Assembly: GCA_019155205.2 (NCBI GenBank)
Contig: JAHNZQ020003149.1
Coordinates: 983,329-1,027,614, forward strand
Length of the DNA: 44,286 bases
Direction: 5' to 3'
From: Gracilaria vermiculophylla
Lineage: Eukaryota; Rhodophyta; Florideophyceae; Gracilariales; Gracilariaceae
This document shows, one piece after another, positions 1-9,489 of this stretch. The stretch's first letter is position 1. Each line of letters starts with the position of its first letter. Under the pieces are notes generated by a model. The model saw nothing but the letters and a program-made list of their open reading frames with translations, did no database searches and had not been told where the DNA came from. The translations under genes and the position numbers were made by a program.

Positions 1-1300
1 GTGGTGGATTATGACACCTACAGGTTGAATGATCGCTCCACACTTTACGACGCGTCGGTCGCTAAACGACTCACGAAGATGCAGCGCCATATGGATATTC
101 AAATGAAGAAGCACTCCTTCTCAGGCGCAGACCCCATCTCGGTGTTGAATTTTCTTACGCGCTTCCGTTCGGCGTGTAATACAAATTGTGTCCATGAAGG
201 TGCCGCCGTATGGTGCTTTCAGTTCTACCTCACGGGCTAAGCCCACTCGCTGGTGCAGCTGTGCCTCACGGGGGAGAGCACCATTGTGGATGATCCTGGA
301 ACGTAGATCTTGACGACGTACCCGGAGGTAGTCAATTTCCTGTTGAAAAGGTACGCCACGGACGAGGTGATAGCCAACACTGATGCTGAAATCACCTCCT
401 ATAGGCAGAACACGGGAATGAACGAGACGGAGTTCTCACAGAAGCTGTGGACGAAGGCCCTACGGTGTGGGAACGTGTACTCCAAACGGCGGTTGAAGTC
501 GTTGTTTGTCGAGGGACTCTTCCCCTCGATCCGTGCTAGGGTACGTAATCACCTGAAAACGAACCCAAAGACCACCCTCACGGAGCTGGCGCGTTTCGCC
601 GAATCCTATGGGCATACCCACCGTGCCACTCGTCGCAGCCATACTCCGTTTTCTGACAAACCGGCGGCCTCAAGGACCCATCAGGCATCCATCTTGACGT
701 TGGACTCCAGCACCTCGGAGGAGGTCGACGAGCTCACGCTCGTAGGAGAGCAAGAGGCCCTTGCCCTCACATACGCCTCATCTCAGGAAGCACCGTCTAG
801 GACGAGGACACCTTCGTCCCCCACTTCGTACGCCTTGGCAGGATCCTACAGGAGTGTCCGATTTGCGAACCCTCGAGGCTACCCACTGCCTTGCAGGATT
901 TGCTTATCTCGAGAGCCATTACACTGCACGACTCTCATCCCGGCAGTGATGGCCGCCATCCTGTAAGGACAGGAGAAATATTTCCAGGACCTGAAGGACA
1001 CACCAACAGTGAGCGTAAATTATCGAACGGCGTATCGCGATTTACTCTCCCCTCAAGGAAACTACGGTTACCGTGCTCCACCGGGAGTGCAGCCTGTCCC
1101 ACTGTCATTTGCACCCGCAACGCTGGTGCCAAGCTGGTTGCATCTCAAGTGCATACGTCTCATCGCGATGCACAACCGCAGAAGCCGTCCCCGACTGGAG
1201 CTTAGCCCCCCTCCAACCAGGAAAGCCCTCAAAGGCACGCAAAGAGGCTTCGCGTGGCTTCTTACCATTGAGCCTCAGTTCCACAGAGGTCGCCTTTAGG
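1..1300 (+). pseudogene. gag: Gag remnant of element A
   Basis: Capsid/nucleocapsid polyprotein region of the retrotransposon, which would form the virus-like particle. It begins in the conserved block reading VDYDTYRLNDRST and continues through YPEVVNFLLKRYATDEV and a short Cys/His cluster (PCRICLSREPLHC, about residues 295-307 of this segment) that may be a degenerate zinc knuckle. Copy B carries the same protein with fewer stops. Breaks against B: TAA at 238-240 (Gln in B), TAG at 304-306 (Glu in B), TAA at 964-966, and a frameshift near the C-terminus. The same gag family is recognisable in family 2 at 33400-34101. No intact start is visible because the window begins inside the gene. Confidence 0.85.
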
Positions 1301-1377
1301 AAAGGAGGAGAAGCCGTCTGCTCCGTCAACACAGAATCGGCGTGCCCCCCCACTCCAGTAGGACCCGAGAGACACCT

Positions 1378-1943
1378 TTGAGGATTCTTTTTGCACGCTC
1401 CGCCGTGAGAATTACAAGGTATTCGCCTCTATTGGATCTTCCCCGCTCGCCTCCACCACGGTGCGCGCTATCCTCGATACCGGAGCTGGTCCCAATCTGG
1501 TGCACGCCAACGCGCCCCTGCGGTCTGCTCTCGGCTCCGCGACATCTGGCAAGCTTCCTACGGTGTGCGATACGTCGCGTCGAGCATTGACCATCTTCGG
1601 TGCAATTCTCGTGAAACTCCGGTTGGGCACCTTACGGGTGAAAGTGTGGTTTCTCGTGGCAACCACATTGGCCGCACAATGCATATTGGGCACTTCCTTT
1701 GTGGATCGGTATGTACGTGCAATCTACCCACGCCTGCGAAAGGTGACGTTACATGACGCCGCCCCTGTACGTATCGTGTCTGCATCTCCAGAACCGGACG
1801 CCAACGCGCGTCACGTGGGAAATCTTCCAAAGGAGACGCAGTCAAATAAGCTCCGAGTGGTGAAGAGCATCGAAATACCCGCGAGGAGTCAGGCCGGAGT
1901 CTCGGTGCAGACATCTGCATCTGGCTTTCCATTCCAGCAGTAG
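1378..1943 (+). pseudogene. Retropepsin (protease) remnant of element A
   Basis: Aspartic protease that would cut the Gag-Pol polyprotein. The catalytic triplet reads DTGA inside AILDTGAGPNLVH, with the Asp codon at 1476-1478. About 70 residues later comes CILGTSFVDRYVRAIYP, the hydrophobic-Gly block typical of retropepsin C-termini. B has the same domain as DTGASSN, and family 2 has DTG near 32540. A TAG at 1941-1943 interrupts the linker to RT. Identification rests on the DTG motif plus its position between gag and RT. Confidence 0.8.
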
Positions 1944-2158
1944 GAACAACACCTGACGACGAAGCAGCACCGCATGATGGCAAACGGTGTTATGGAAATA
2001 ATAACGAACATACACCTCAGGGTAGTGCTCGCCACCTGAAGGAATCGCAGTTACGGCTCCAGAAAGGAACTGTCGTCGGACTGGCACTACCCGTCCCTGC
2101 AGCACTGGCTCATCTCTCTCGTTCGGAAGACCTTACGGACCGCAATGCAATCGTTACC

Positions 2159-2888
2159 GTGGAGGCGGAAGCGACTCCCAAGGCTCCAGAGGAAGAGATT
2201 CCTGCCCTGTGGCAGGAGAAGCTCCAAATTGGCGAGGATTTCGAAGGGTATCTCCATGGGATAGTGGAGATGCTACCCGCCTTTGCGGACATGTGGTCTA
2301 GTCGCCTGGGTCAGGTCAGCCTGGCCAAGCACAGGATCCAGCTCACACCTGATGCGAAACCGGTACATCAACTCTTAAGGAGGACCGGACCACATGCACT
2401 CGATTTTCACCTCGATGAGGTACACCGAAGGCTGGAGAAGGGCGTTAGAGAGCGTTCAAATTCCAAATGGGCGCCCTCGATGGTGTATGACAACAAGAAA
2501 GATGGCTCCTAAAGGTTATGTATTGACTACAGACGCCTCAACGAGGTGACGGTATGCGATCCGTAACCGATACCCCGTATGAATGAATGTATGGACTCCT
2601 TAGCCGATGCGTTCGTTTTCTTCACTCTGGATGCCAACAACGGCTACTGGCAGATTGAGATGGACGACTTCGATAAGGATAAGACAATGTTCACCTCGCA
2701 CTGTGGGATCTTCAGATTCCTAAGGATGCCATTTGGATTGAAGAATGCACCGGCAACGTTCCAATGAGCGGTGGACATAGTCCTGTCAAACGTGAACTGG
2801 CAGTACTAATTGGTGTATATCGATGATGTCATCGTATACTCCCGTAGCGTGGAGGAGCACTTCATTCATTTGAAGCACGTGCCTCAAC
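2159..2888 (+). pseudogene. pol: Reverse transcriptase (fingers/palm) remnant of element A
   Basis: RNA-dependent DNA polymerase domain. Visible motifs in order: DYRRLNEVTV, PRMNECMDSL, FTLDANNGYWQIEM (first catalytic Asp), FRFLRMPFGLKNAPATFQ, then VYIDDVIVYS with the catalytic YIDD at 2816-2827. Breaks: TAA at 2510-2512, TAA near 2563, TGA at 2765-2767 directly after ATFQ, and TAA just before the YIDD block. The TGA occupies the same codon in copy B and in family 2, which is unusual (see findings). Sequence continues without a gap into the duplicated thumb/RNase H region. RT assignment is secure; the copy is dead. Confidence 0.9.
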
Positions 2889-4316
2889 TCCTAAAGGACG
2901 CTGAACTCACCCTTAAGCTGGAGAAATGTTTCTTTTTCAAGTCTTCGGTGGACTTCCTGGGGCACGTTGTGCTCCTGGGCCGCGGACGGGCTTCCAGGAA
3001 AACTCAGGACTCCATCAAGGAAACTCGCTCTCCCACAAACCAGACGGAGCTCCGCTCCTTCCCGGGGTTGTGTAATGTATTCCGTAGGCTTTTCCCAAAT
3101 ATTTTCCGTATCGCGACGCCGTTAAATGGCCTCTTGGGGAAGGAAAAGCGGACGCAATTGGCTATCTTGACCGACGAGGAGTGTGAAGCCTTCGACCCCC
3201 TTAAGAGGAGACTAATAGAACCACCAATCTTGGTACTTCCGAGGCGGCAGGGCCAAATGGTGCTGGACACTGACGTTCGTAAATACCAGATCGGATGTAC
3301 CCTTCTACAGGAGCAAACGGAAGGTAGACTTCACCCCATCGGATACTGGAGTCGCAGCCTCACACCTACGGAACGGAACAACTCCATATCGGAACGCGAA
3401 TGTCGTACCATTGTGTGGGCGGTTTTGCATTTACGCCCGTACCTAGAAAGCGCGCGTTTCACCATGAGGACAGACCACGCACCACTGAAGTGAATACTTT
3501 CTTTGACGGATGCTTCCGGTCGCCTGGAACGGTGGAGGCTACGCCTCCTGGAGTTCGAGTTTCACATCTTCCACCGTCCTGGCACAAAACACGGGCTCCG
3601 AATCCTGAAGGATGCTGGACTCACCTTAAAGCTGGAGAAATGTTTCTTTTTCAAGTCGTCGGTGGACTACTTGGGGCACGTTGTGCTTCCGGGCCGCCTA
3701 CAGGTTTCCAAAACAACTCAGGACGCCATTAAGGAAGCTCACCCTCCCACATACCAGACGGAACTCCGCTCCTTCCTGTGGTTGCATAACGTTTCCCGGA
3801 GGTTTGTCCCGAATTTCTCCCGTATCGTGGCGCCATTGAATCGCCTCTTGGAGAAGGACAAGCCGATGAAATTGGCTATCTTGACTGACGAAGAGCTTGA
3901 GGCCTTTGATACCTTGAAGAGTATACTGAAACAGCCATCTATATTGGTACTTCCGAAGCGGCACGGCCGAGTGGTGCTGGACACTGACGCCTGTAAATAC
4001 CAGGTCGGATATGCCTTCCCACAGGAACAACCTGAAGGTGGACTTCAACCTATCGGATATTTGAGTCGCAGTCTCACACCTACGGAACGGAATTATTTAA
4101 CCTCGGAGCGCGAATGTCTCGCCATCGTCTGGGCGGTATTGCTTTTACGTTCATACCTGGAAGGCGTGCGTTCCACCTTGAGGACGGACCACGCACCATT
4201 GAAATGTATACTGTCTTTGAAGGATGCTTCCGGTCGCTTGCAAACATGGAGGCTACGCCTCCTGGAGTTCTAGTTTCATATCGTCCACGGTCCTGGCATT
4301 GAACACCAAACAGCGG
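2889..4316 (+). repeat. In-frame 714-bp tandem duplication of RT-thumb/RNase H in element A
   Basis: The segment starting LLKDAELTLKLEKC (from about 2889) recurs as ILKDAGLTLKLEKC (from about 3603). Matching positions (GAGAAATG at 2921 and 3635) are 714 bp apart, exactly 238 codons, so the reading frame is kept. Each unit holds the RT thumb, the connection and RNase H with its acidic residues (LDTD, ERECR/ERECL, RTDHAPL). Copy B has one unit. The join falls in the RNase H tail: HRPGTKH is followed by GLRILKDAG, where B continues HQAADALSRI. The two units differ from each other by many substitutions, so the event is old or joined two different element copies. A TGA at 3491-3493 breaks unit 1 and a TAG at about 4270 breaks unit 2. 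Confidence 0.9.
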
Positions 4317-4360
4317 ACGCGCTCTCGCGAATATCCACCAAGGAAAAATACCAAACACCT

Positions 4361-4790
4361 TTGGAGGACAATATCCCGTGTCTGGTCATCCAAGACGCTG
4401 ACAGGAAAGAAAGATCCGATGGAGAATGTTTGGAGTGCTGTGAACCTGGGGGAACGTATAGTGGATTCCCTGAGGTGATGGCTCTTGTCGAGGAGAAGAA
4501 AAAAGTTCTCCCCATCACAGAAGCGGAGTTCCTGAATAAACAGAGTACGGATGCGTACTGCAAGGAGTGCCTGGCCACTGTGGGAACTTTACCATCGTCA
4601 TTCAATGTTGACTGGGGAGGTGTGCTTGTACACCGCACCGCCCTAGATGAAGCTCTCCAAAAGGTGGTTCCCAAGAGATCATGGGCGAGGGTGCTATATA
4701 TCACACTATCCTCGCCTCGCAGGGCACCCCGGTGGGTCGCGGATGTATTTCACTATGCGGAGGGAGTTATATTGTCCGAACATGGCTAAT
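4361..4790 (+). pseudogene. RNase H-integrase linker and zinc-binding region of element A
   Basis: Linker region following RNase H: LEDNIPCLVI, then SDGECLECCEP, then a degenerate integrase N-terminal region around LYITLSSPRRAPRW. In B the equivalent stretch has His-His spacing typical of the HHCC zinc-binding domain (HVSHYPGF at about 21916), while in A the first His positions are lost. A frameshift near 4690 moves the open frame to the one that carries the integrase core. Assigned from alignment with B and from its position between RNase H and the integrase core. Confidence 0.7.
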
Positions 4791-6095
4791 GACGCCTTCC
4801 AAACGGTGGCGGATTGCTATTCCTGCGCTGCCGATAGGGGTAATATACGGAAACACCGAACGCCGCTCACTCTGTTCCCACCTTCAGGACCGTTCGAGTT
4901 TGTGTCCATGGACATCTTGGGTCCTCTCTTCAAGACAGAGCGAGGGCACCGAATTATCCTCGTGATCACGGATCGTTTCTCCAAGATCAGGCGTGCTATC
5001 CCCCTCCCGTGCACCACTGCAGCAGTTATTGCCGACGCCTTTCTGGAGCATTGCGTCTACCTCTATGGGATACCGTTGTACCTCCTCACGGATAAAGGCC
5101 CGCAGTTCGAGGCGAAGCTCTTCGGCACCGTCTTGGGAATGCTGGGGATGAACCACTTGTTTACAACTGCTTATCACCCGTGGACCAACTGATAGGCGGA
5201 AAGGTTCAACAAGACCATCCCCTCGAGGCTGAGCCACTACGTCGCGGACCACCAGAAGGATTGGGACGCAGATATGGGCCCCCTCACGCATGCATACATC
5301 ATGCAGGTGTACCGCTTAACGGGGAGCGTTCCGATCAATCTGGTGCTCTCGCACATCCCGCCAAGTGCCGTCATTGCGGCACACGCCACTGCGCACCCGG
5401 CGGATAGGCCTCAGGCACCAACGGCAGCGCAAGCCAAACGCTCCATCCTAAGGCGGTATGAGAAGGCACTCTCCCTCGCAAAGGAGAGACTGAACGCCTC
5501 GCAGAGGAGATACAGACAGGACTTCGACCGGACGGTGATGGAAGGCCCTCACCTGAAGAAAGGCGACGAGCTTTTCCTCGAAAAACCTGGGGAAACATCC
5601 GACGAACCACCGGACGACACGAGCAAGTTAGTGCGGACCACTTCAGGGCCCTACAAAGTCCGAACCACCTATAGCGATACTGTCACCATTGAGGTGAAAG
5701 GGCTCAGAAACGTCGTCTCCCGCGATACAGTGACAAAAGTCCCGACACCCAGCCTCTCAGGAATGCCCGCCACCCTACCGCAGGGACAACGTGCGGAACT
5801 TCCTCATCCGACCACATCAGGCGCGACGAAACCATGGGATACTGTACACCGCATCACTGCTCTCGGTGTACCATTCTTGGAGGCTCCCGATGCCATCCTG
5901 ACCCCTGAAGGTGACATCTTCTACGCCGTGGACCATATCGTCTCCCACCGACAAACCCCTGCAGGAATACTGTACCGCGTTCAATCGTATGTATACAACT
6001 CGAAGGACGACACGGGAGAACCTCCGGAACACATCCCGGGGAACTTCCTCAGGCTATATTACGCCAACCTCGTGCCGAAACGTCTCTCCGCATAG
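4690..6095 (+). pseudogene. Integrase core plus C-terminal chromodomain of element A
   Basis: DDE integrase that would insert the cDNA. The acidic residues are all present: Asp in VSMDILGPL (4911-4913), Asp in LLTDKGPQF (5091-5093) and Glu in AERFNKT (5199-5201). A double stop TGA-TAG at 5190-5195 replaces the Gly-Gln of B just before the Glu; otherwise the frame stays open to the TAG at 6093-6095. The last about 60 residues (YAVDHIVSHRQTPAGILY, SKDDTGEPPEHIPGNF) fit a chromodomain, which in chromoviruses binds histone marks and guides integration. A has lost the Trp that B keeps (B reads VRWYGY, A reads VQSYVY), so its aromatic cage looks damaged. Confidence 0.85.
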
Positions 6096-6107
6096 GCGCT
6101 TCCGTTT

Positions 6108-6125
6108 AGGAAAGGGGGAGGGGGG
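6108..6125 (+). other. Internal polypurine tract 1 (element A)
   Basis: Purine run AGGAAAGGGGGAGGGGG, 12 bases after the pol stop codon. In ordinary Ty3/gypsy elements a tract like this sits directly before the 3' LTR and primes plus-strand DNA synthesis. Here the 3' LTR is 2.8 kb further on, after the antisense module, and has its own tract. B has the same tract at 23333-23347. Confidence 0.6.
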
Positions 6126-6333
6126 CCCCGACCGGAGTTGTTTTTTGTCTCCGCAGTCTATCTCCTACCTGGAGTTATCTTTTTTGCCTCCAAGATGGCG
6201 TTGATTGCTTTTCGCATGCTTCTATGGCAGCTTTTCGTTTCGCTGCGCCCGCGGGCACGGCCTCGTTATCTTTGAACTACCGTTCATGGAGCTTCTGCTC
6301 CATCCAAAGGATATTTTATTCGCCAGGGTTCTG

Positions 6334-7020
6334 TCACATACATGTCATCGAATCGCGTTGATTACTCCACTTCGAAGCGTTCGCGAGCACTTGGTTATCG
6401 AAGAACTCCGACAGGCTTTCCTTGATGGCCGCAATCGAGGCTCGGTCTGCCCGGGCCTTGTGGAGCTCTAAGACACAAGCACGAGCCTCGCGTAAAGCAT
6501 CTCCAGGAGAAGCCGGAGCAGGACGGCCCGTCACAAGGCACGCCTGAACCAACTTCTGGAAGGCAGCCTGAAGAGCCCTAGAGGATACTCCGCCCGACGG
6601 TGCACCCGAATCGGCCACCTCCGTTGACGGCGCAACAACCGCCACGGAAGTAGCGGCGGACGGCGGGCCAGCTAGGAGAGGTGCTCCGCGACGGGATTAC
6701 GGAGGCTTCGCAGTGGATATCGACAAACGCAAGGACGGAGTCGTTGACACCGGAGGTGACGCCGAAGCGGGAACTGGAATGCTCTACAGGCGAGGCTTAA
6801 GAAGAGGCGCAAGGACGCTCCGCAATTGTGGTTGCACCACTGGGGCCGAAGGTACCGGGACGGGAGCAATCTCGTCCTCTTTCATAAAGGATATGGCGAC
6901 TTCCACTGCGGGAGCACTCGGCACTGTGGCGTGCCGCAGAGTTATCACCTCAGGAGGTGCGCCCATATCCTGAGACGGAGCCGGGAAGCGACAGGGCGCA
7001 TCATGCGCCAGATTCTCCAT
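6334..7020 (-). pseudogene. Antisense ORF 2 of family 1, copy A (unknown protein)
   Basis: Minus-strand reading frame in the pol-LTR interval, opposite in direction to gag-pol. It starts at ATG 7020-7018, nine bases after the stop of antisense ORF 1. The N-terminal half is rich in Pro, Val and Ser (APSQDMGAPPEVITL); the C-terminal half is a likely helical stretch (QAAFQKLVQACLVTGR, VLELHKARADRASIAA) ending EFFDNQ. Copy B encodes the same protein, roughly 70 percent identical in the C-terminal block by eye. Breaks in A: TAG near 6796 (Arg in B) and TAA near 6697 (Glu in B). I recognise no family. Being conserved on the strand opposite to pol argues for a real accessory gene, but a coding test has not been run. 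Confidence 0.6.
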
Positions 7021-7029
7021 CAAGGGGTC

Positions 7030-8828
7030 TTAGTCGGGTACTCGGAGCCGTGGCACCTGAGGAACCGGAGAAGGTGCCAGACGGGGAAAGACAGGGTTTG
7101 ATCGCCCGTCATCGTCTCCATTAGTACTCCTCACAATGGGGTGGAACTTGTCTTCGCCGTATTCGTACCAAACGACGCCCGGCGTGTCCTTCCACGTCAC
7201 CTGGAGGTTGTAATCCAGCAGCGTCTCCGCCTCGGACTCACTTCTTGCGGTGCCCATAATAAAATTTTGGATCCCAATGGAGCGCAGGACCAGGATAATA
7301 GACGCCAACAAGAGGAGCAAACGTCCGGCGGTCGGCTGTTTCGACGAGTCCCAGTAGAGGCAGCCGTCGCGGCACCGAGTATAGGAGGTTATGCCTTCGT
7401 CGGCTACTTGGAGATACGCCACCAGGGTGCCGACCGCGACCTCCATCAAGGCGACCAACATGAAAAACCGCCCTAGAGATTCATGGGGATCCAGAACCTC
7501 CGAGTTGTGGTACGCGAAGATCACGGGCGTCGCCACGCAGAGGCGCGAGGACACCCAGTGGTCCCTCCAGGAGTCATTCACCTTGGGGTAGTACTTCGGA
7601 CGCTGCCCGGAAGGCATGTCATGGAATTCTGTGTTATGCCAACCATAAAAGTCCCTGAAGGCGGTGCGTACTCGAGTCTCGTCCGCAAGATGCGTCCCCC
7701 ATCGATTTCGGTTGAGCCAGTAGAGGCGATCATATGGGGGACCGATGGGCAGCACCGCGAGGGCAGAGCGTCCATCGACAATGCTTCTGGGTCGCATCGC
7801 TCGATTTTGTGAGCTCTCCTTGTGAAAGAGTACCTGGAGTCACACCCGAATCTCGCGTTCTTCGGCGCACCTCAAGTAGGGAGTATCACAGTGTCCCACA
7901 GTGGTTGGAGCGCTGTCACCGTGCACCGGAGTGTGGAGCCAGTGAGCGCGATAGGCATCCACCCGGTTCCGCTTCTGGTCATTGCACGCAATTTCCGGTA
8001 CGGGGGGAATCGCATCGCCTGAAGGTATGGCCCAAAGTGGTGAATGTAATCCTCCACTGGGGACGGGAGGCTTACACCCCTGTCCCAGAATGGGACGAAG
8101 ACCCGCATGGCGCGATGATCGAAATGCTCTTCTGGACGGAACGGCGCACCGGTGGAGGTGTGGTACAATTCAGGATTCGAAGAAGAGGTAGGCGCCAGAG
8201 GCGCAGAAAACATGCCGAAGGTGTTGGAAGCCTGATGGATGGCGACCGAACGCGTGCTATCATCTGAAGAGAGAGATCCGACACCACTTTGGGAACGACC
8301 CGTGGATATATGCACCACCGGGGAGGGAGCCGCTTCAAGCCGCCATCGTGAAATTCGAGGAAAAGCCGAGCGACCGGAATCAGGCGAGGTATGGAGCACC
8401 ATAGGGAGGCCCGCGTTCACATCCAGTGGAGGACGACGGAGACGCAGATGAGAGAAATATGAGACCTGCACCTTCACGGAGAATGAATGAACGGACGCAA
8501 TGAAGTGGGTGTTTCGCTAAGGAGAATTCTCGAAGAAAACGGAGTGGTTAGCGCCTCAAGAGAGTCTGTGTCCACTCTAGACAGACCAACGCTCCGGCCA
8601 CGGAGGTTGCGCGACTGCACCGTGCACGACGATCTCGAGTGCGCGGGAGCTCACGCCGCCGACTGGCGCAGTGGAGTAGACGGGATACGCCGATAAGGAA
8701 GGTACGCAGCCGACACCACGAGGGGCAAGGCCCGCAAACACTGCAGGTGAGGAAACGCGAGCCCCCAGCAATGCGCCGCGCAGGAGTGTGGAGAAATGGA
8801 GGAACGCCTTAAAGAAAAAATGTGTCAA
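7030..8828 (-). pseudogene. Antisense ORF 1 of family 1, copy A (unknown protein)
   Basis: Long broken minus-strand gene upstream of antisense ORF 2. Conserved blocks shared with B, in order: PVGGVSSRALEIV region, FSHLRLRRPPLDV, PRISRWRLEAAPSPVVHIS, YHTSTGAPFRPEEHFDHRA, RVFVPFWDRGVSLPSPVED, DGRSALAVLP, YDRLYWLNRNRWGTHLADE, KYYPKVNDSWRDHWVS, LCVATPVIFAYHNSEVLD and a C-terminus ending RLRVPD. The final 255 codons (7030-7797) are open. Upstream there are frameshifts near 7800-7872 and several stops around 8480-8580. There are two hydrophobic helical stretches (FFMLVALMEVAVGTLVAYL and LLLLLASIILVL) but no clear signal peptide or known domain. The original length was probably about 550-600 residues. 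The start codon is uncertain because the candidate ATG of B is GTG here. Confidence 0.6.
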
Positions 8829-8920
8829 TCGCCAGAGGCCGCGCTTGCAGCAACACCGATAGGAGCCACCCTGCAGATCAAGGAATCGGAAGATGCACCT
8901 CGAGAACGTGGTGCAATTTT

Positions 8921-8932
8921 GGAAAGGGGGTA
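8921..8932 (+). other. Polypurine tract 2 before the 3' LTR of A
   Basis: GGAAAGGGGGTA directly before the LTR start TGTAGTAC at 8933. This is the expected plus-strand primer site of an LTR retrotransposon. With its upstream bases it nearly copies tract 1. Confidence 0.75.
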
Positions 8933-9487
8933 TGTAGTACAGTGGCTCCTAAGGGAAAAATGGTGGTGTGGCCTTATGGTATAATACTCCTAAGGAGGGC
9001 TCGTGTTTTATAAACTGAGCCACGTGGTGCATAATTCTGCCCGCGTGCGCTATAGTATCCTTTAAGGACTGCAGAATTTTTATTTATTTTAGTTTATTTA
9101 CGCAGGTAATTACTACAGTAGTGAGACCTTCCGCAGCGGCCTCTCGGCTTGATACGTAATCTGCCGGTTGAGCTCCACCTCTGCAAAAGTAAAGACGAGC
9201 AGCCTTGAGTCTTCATATTCTTTTCCGGTTGGAAACTCTCGTCAATCATCCTCAGGTTTCTAAGCAGCCGATCCGCAGGTCGCATCATATCAGCGTCTGT
9301 AGGAGCAATGTTTGCCCAGTGAACCTCCCCCTCCGCTTGGTGTTTGCGGATCCCCTTTAAAACTTTCCCTGGCTCGCGACGGCGGATACCTCAGACCACC
9401 TTTAGGAACACGCACCTTTGGAGTCAAAAAAAACTCCTAACGGACATTGTGCTCTACTACCTCGAGAGGAGGGCTGACAGTACCACA
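8933..9487 (+). repeat. 3' LTR of element A (555 bp)
   Basis: Starts TGTAGTACAGTGGCTCC and ends CTGACAGTACCACA, giving the short terminal inverted repeat TGTRGTAC/GTACYACA. It aligns end to end with LTRs at 14905-15459, 26164-26717 and, inverted, 42837-43389. It contains three CCTNAGG palindromes (8948, 8989, 9250). The transcription start and poly(A) site are not resolvable by eye. Confidence 0.9.
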
Positions 9488-9489
9488 AC

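Larger units (their letters stand above)
1..9487 (+). mobile_element. Family-1 chromovirus copy A (Ty3/gypsy), 5'-truncated by window
   Basis: A decayed LTR retrotransposon whose first visible base lies inside gag. It aligns throughout with copy B (base 1 corresponds to about 16639). Order seen: gag, retropepsin, RT, duplicated RT-thumb/RNase H, integrase, chromodomain, a first polypurine tract, an antisense module, a second polypurine tract and a 3' LTR. The order RT-RNase H-integrase makes it Ty3/gypsy rather than copia, and the chromodomain after integrase makes it chromovirus-like. Multiple stops and frameshifts in every domain mean it is not functional. The 5' LTR and gag N-terminus lie outside the window. 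The 3' LTR ends at 9487 and directly abuts a broken minus-strand reading frame, so A probably inserted into that sequence. Confidence 0.9.

Noticed and set aside
7141..7812. Plus-strand ORFs of 66-111 codons after pol in A
   Set aside because: They are shadows of the minus-strand antisense ORF 1, which is longer and conserved in B.
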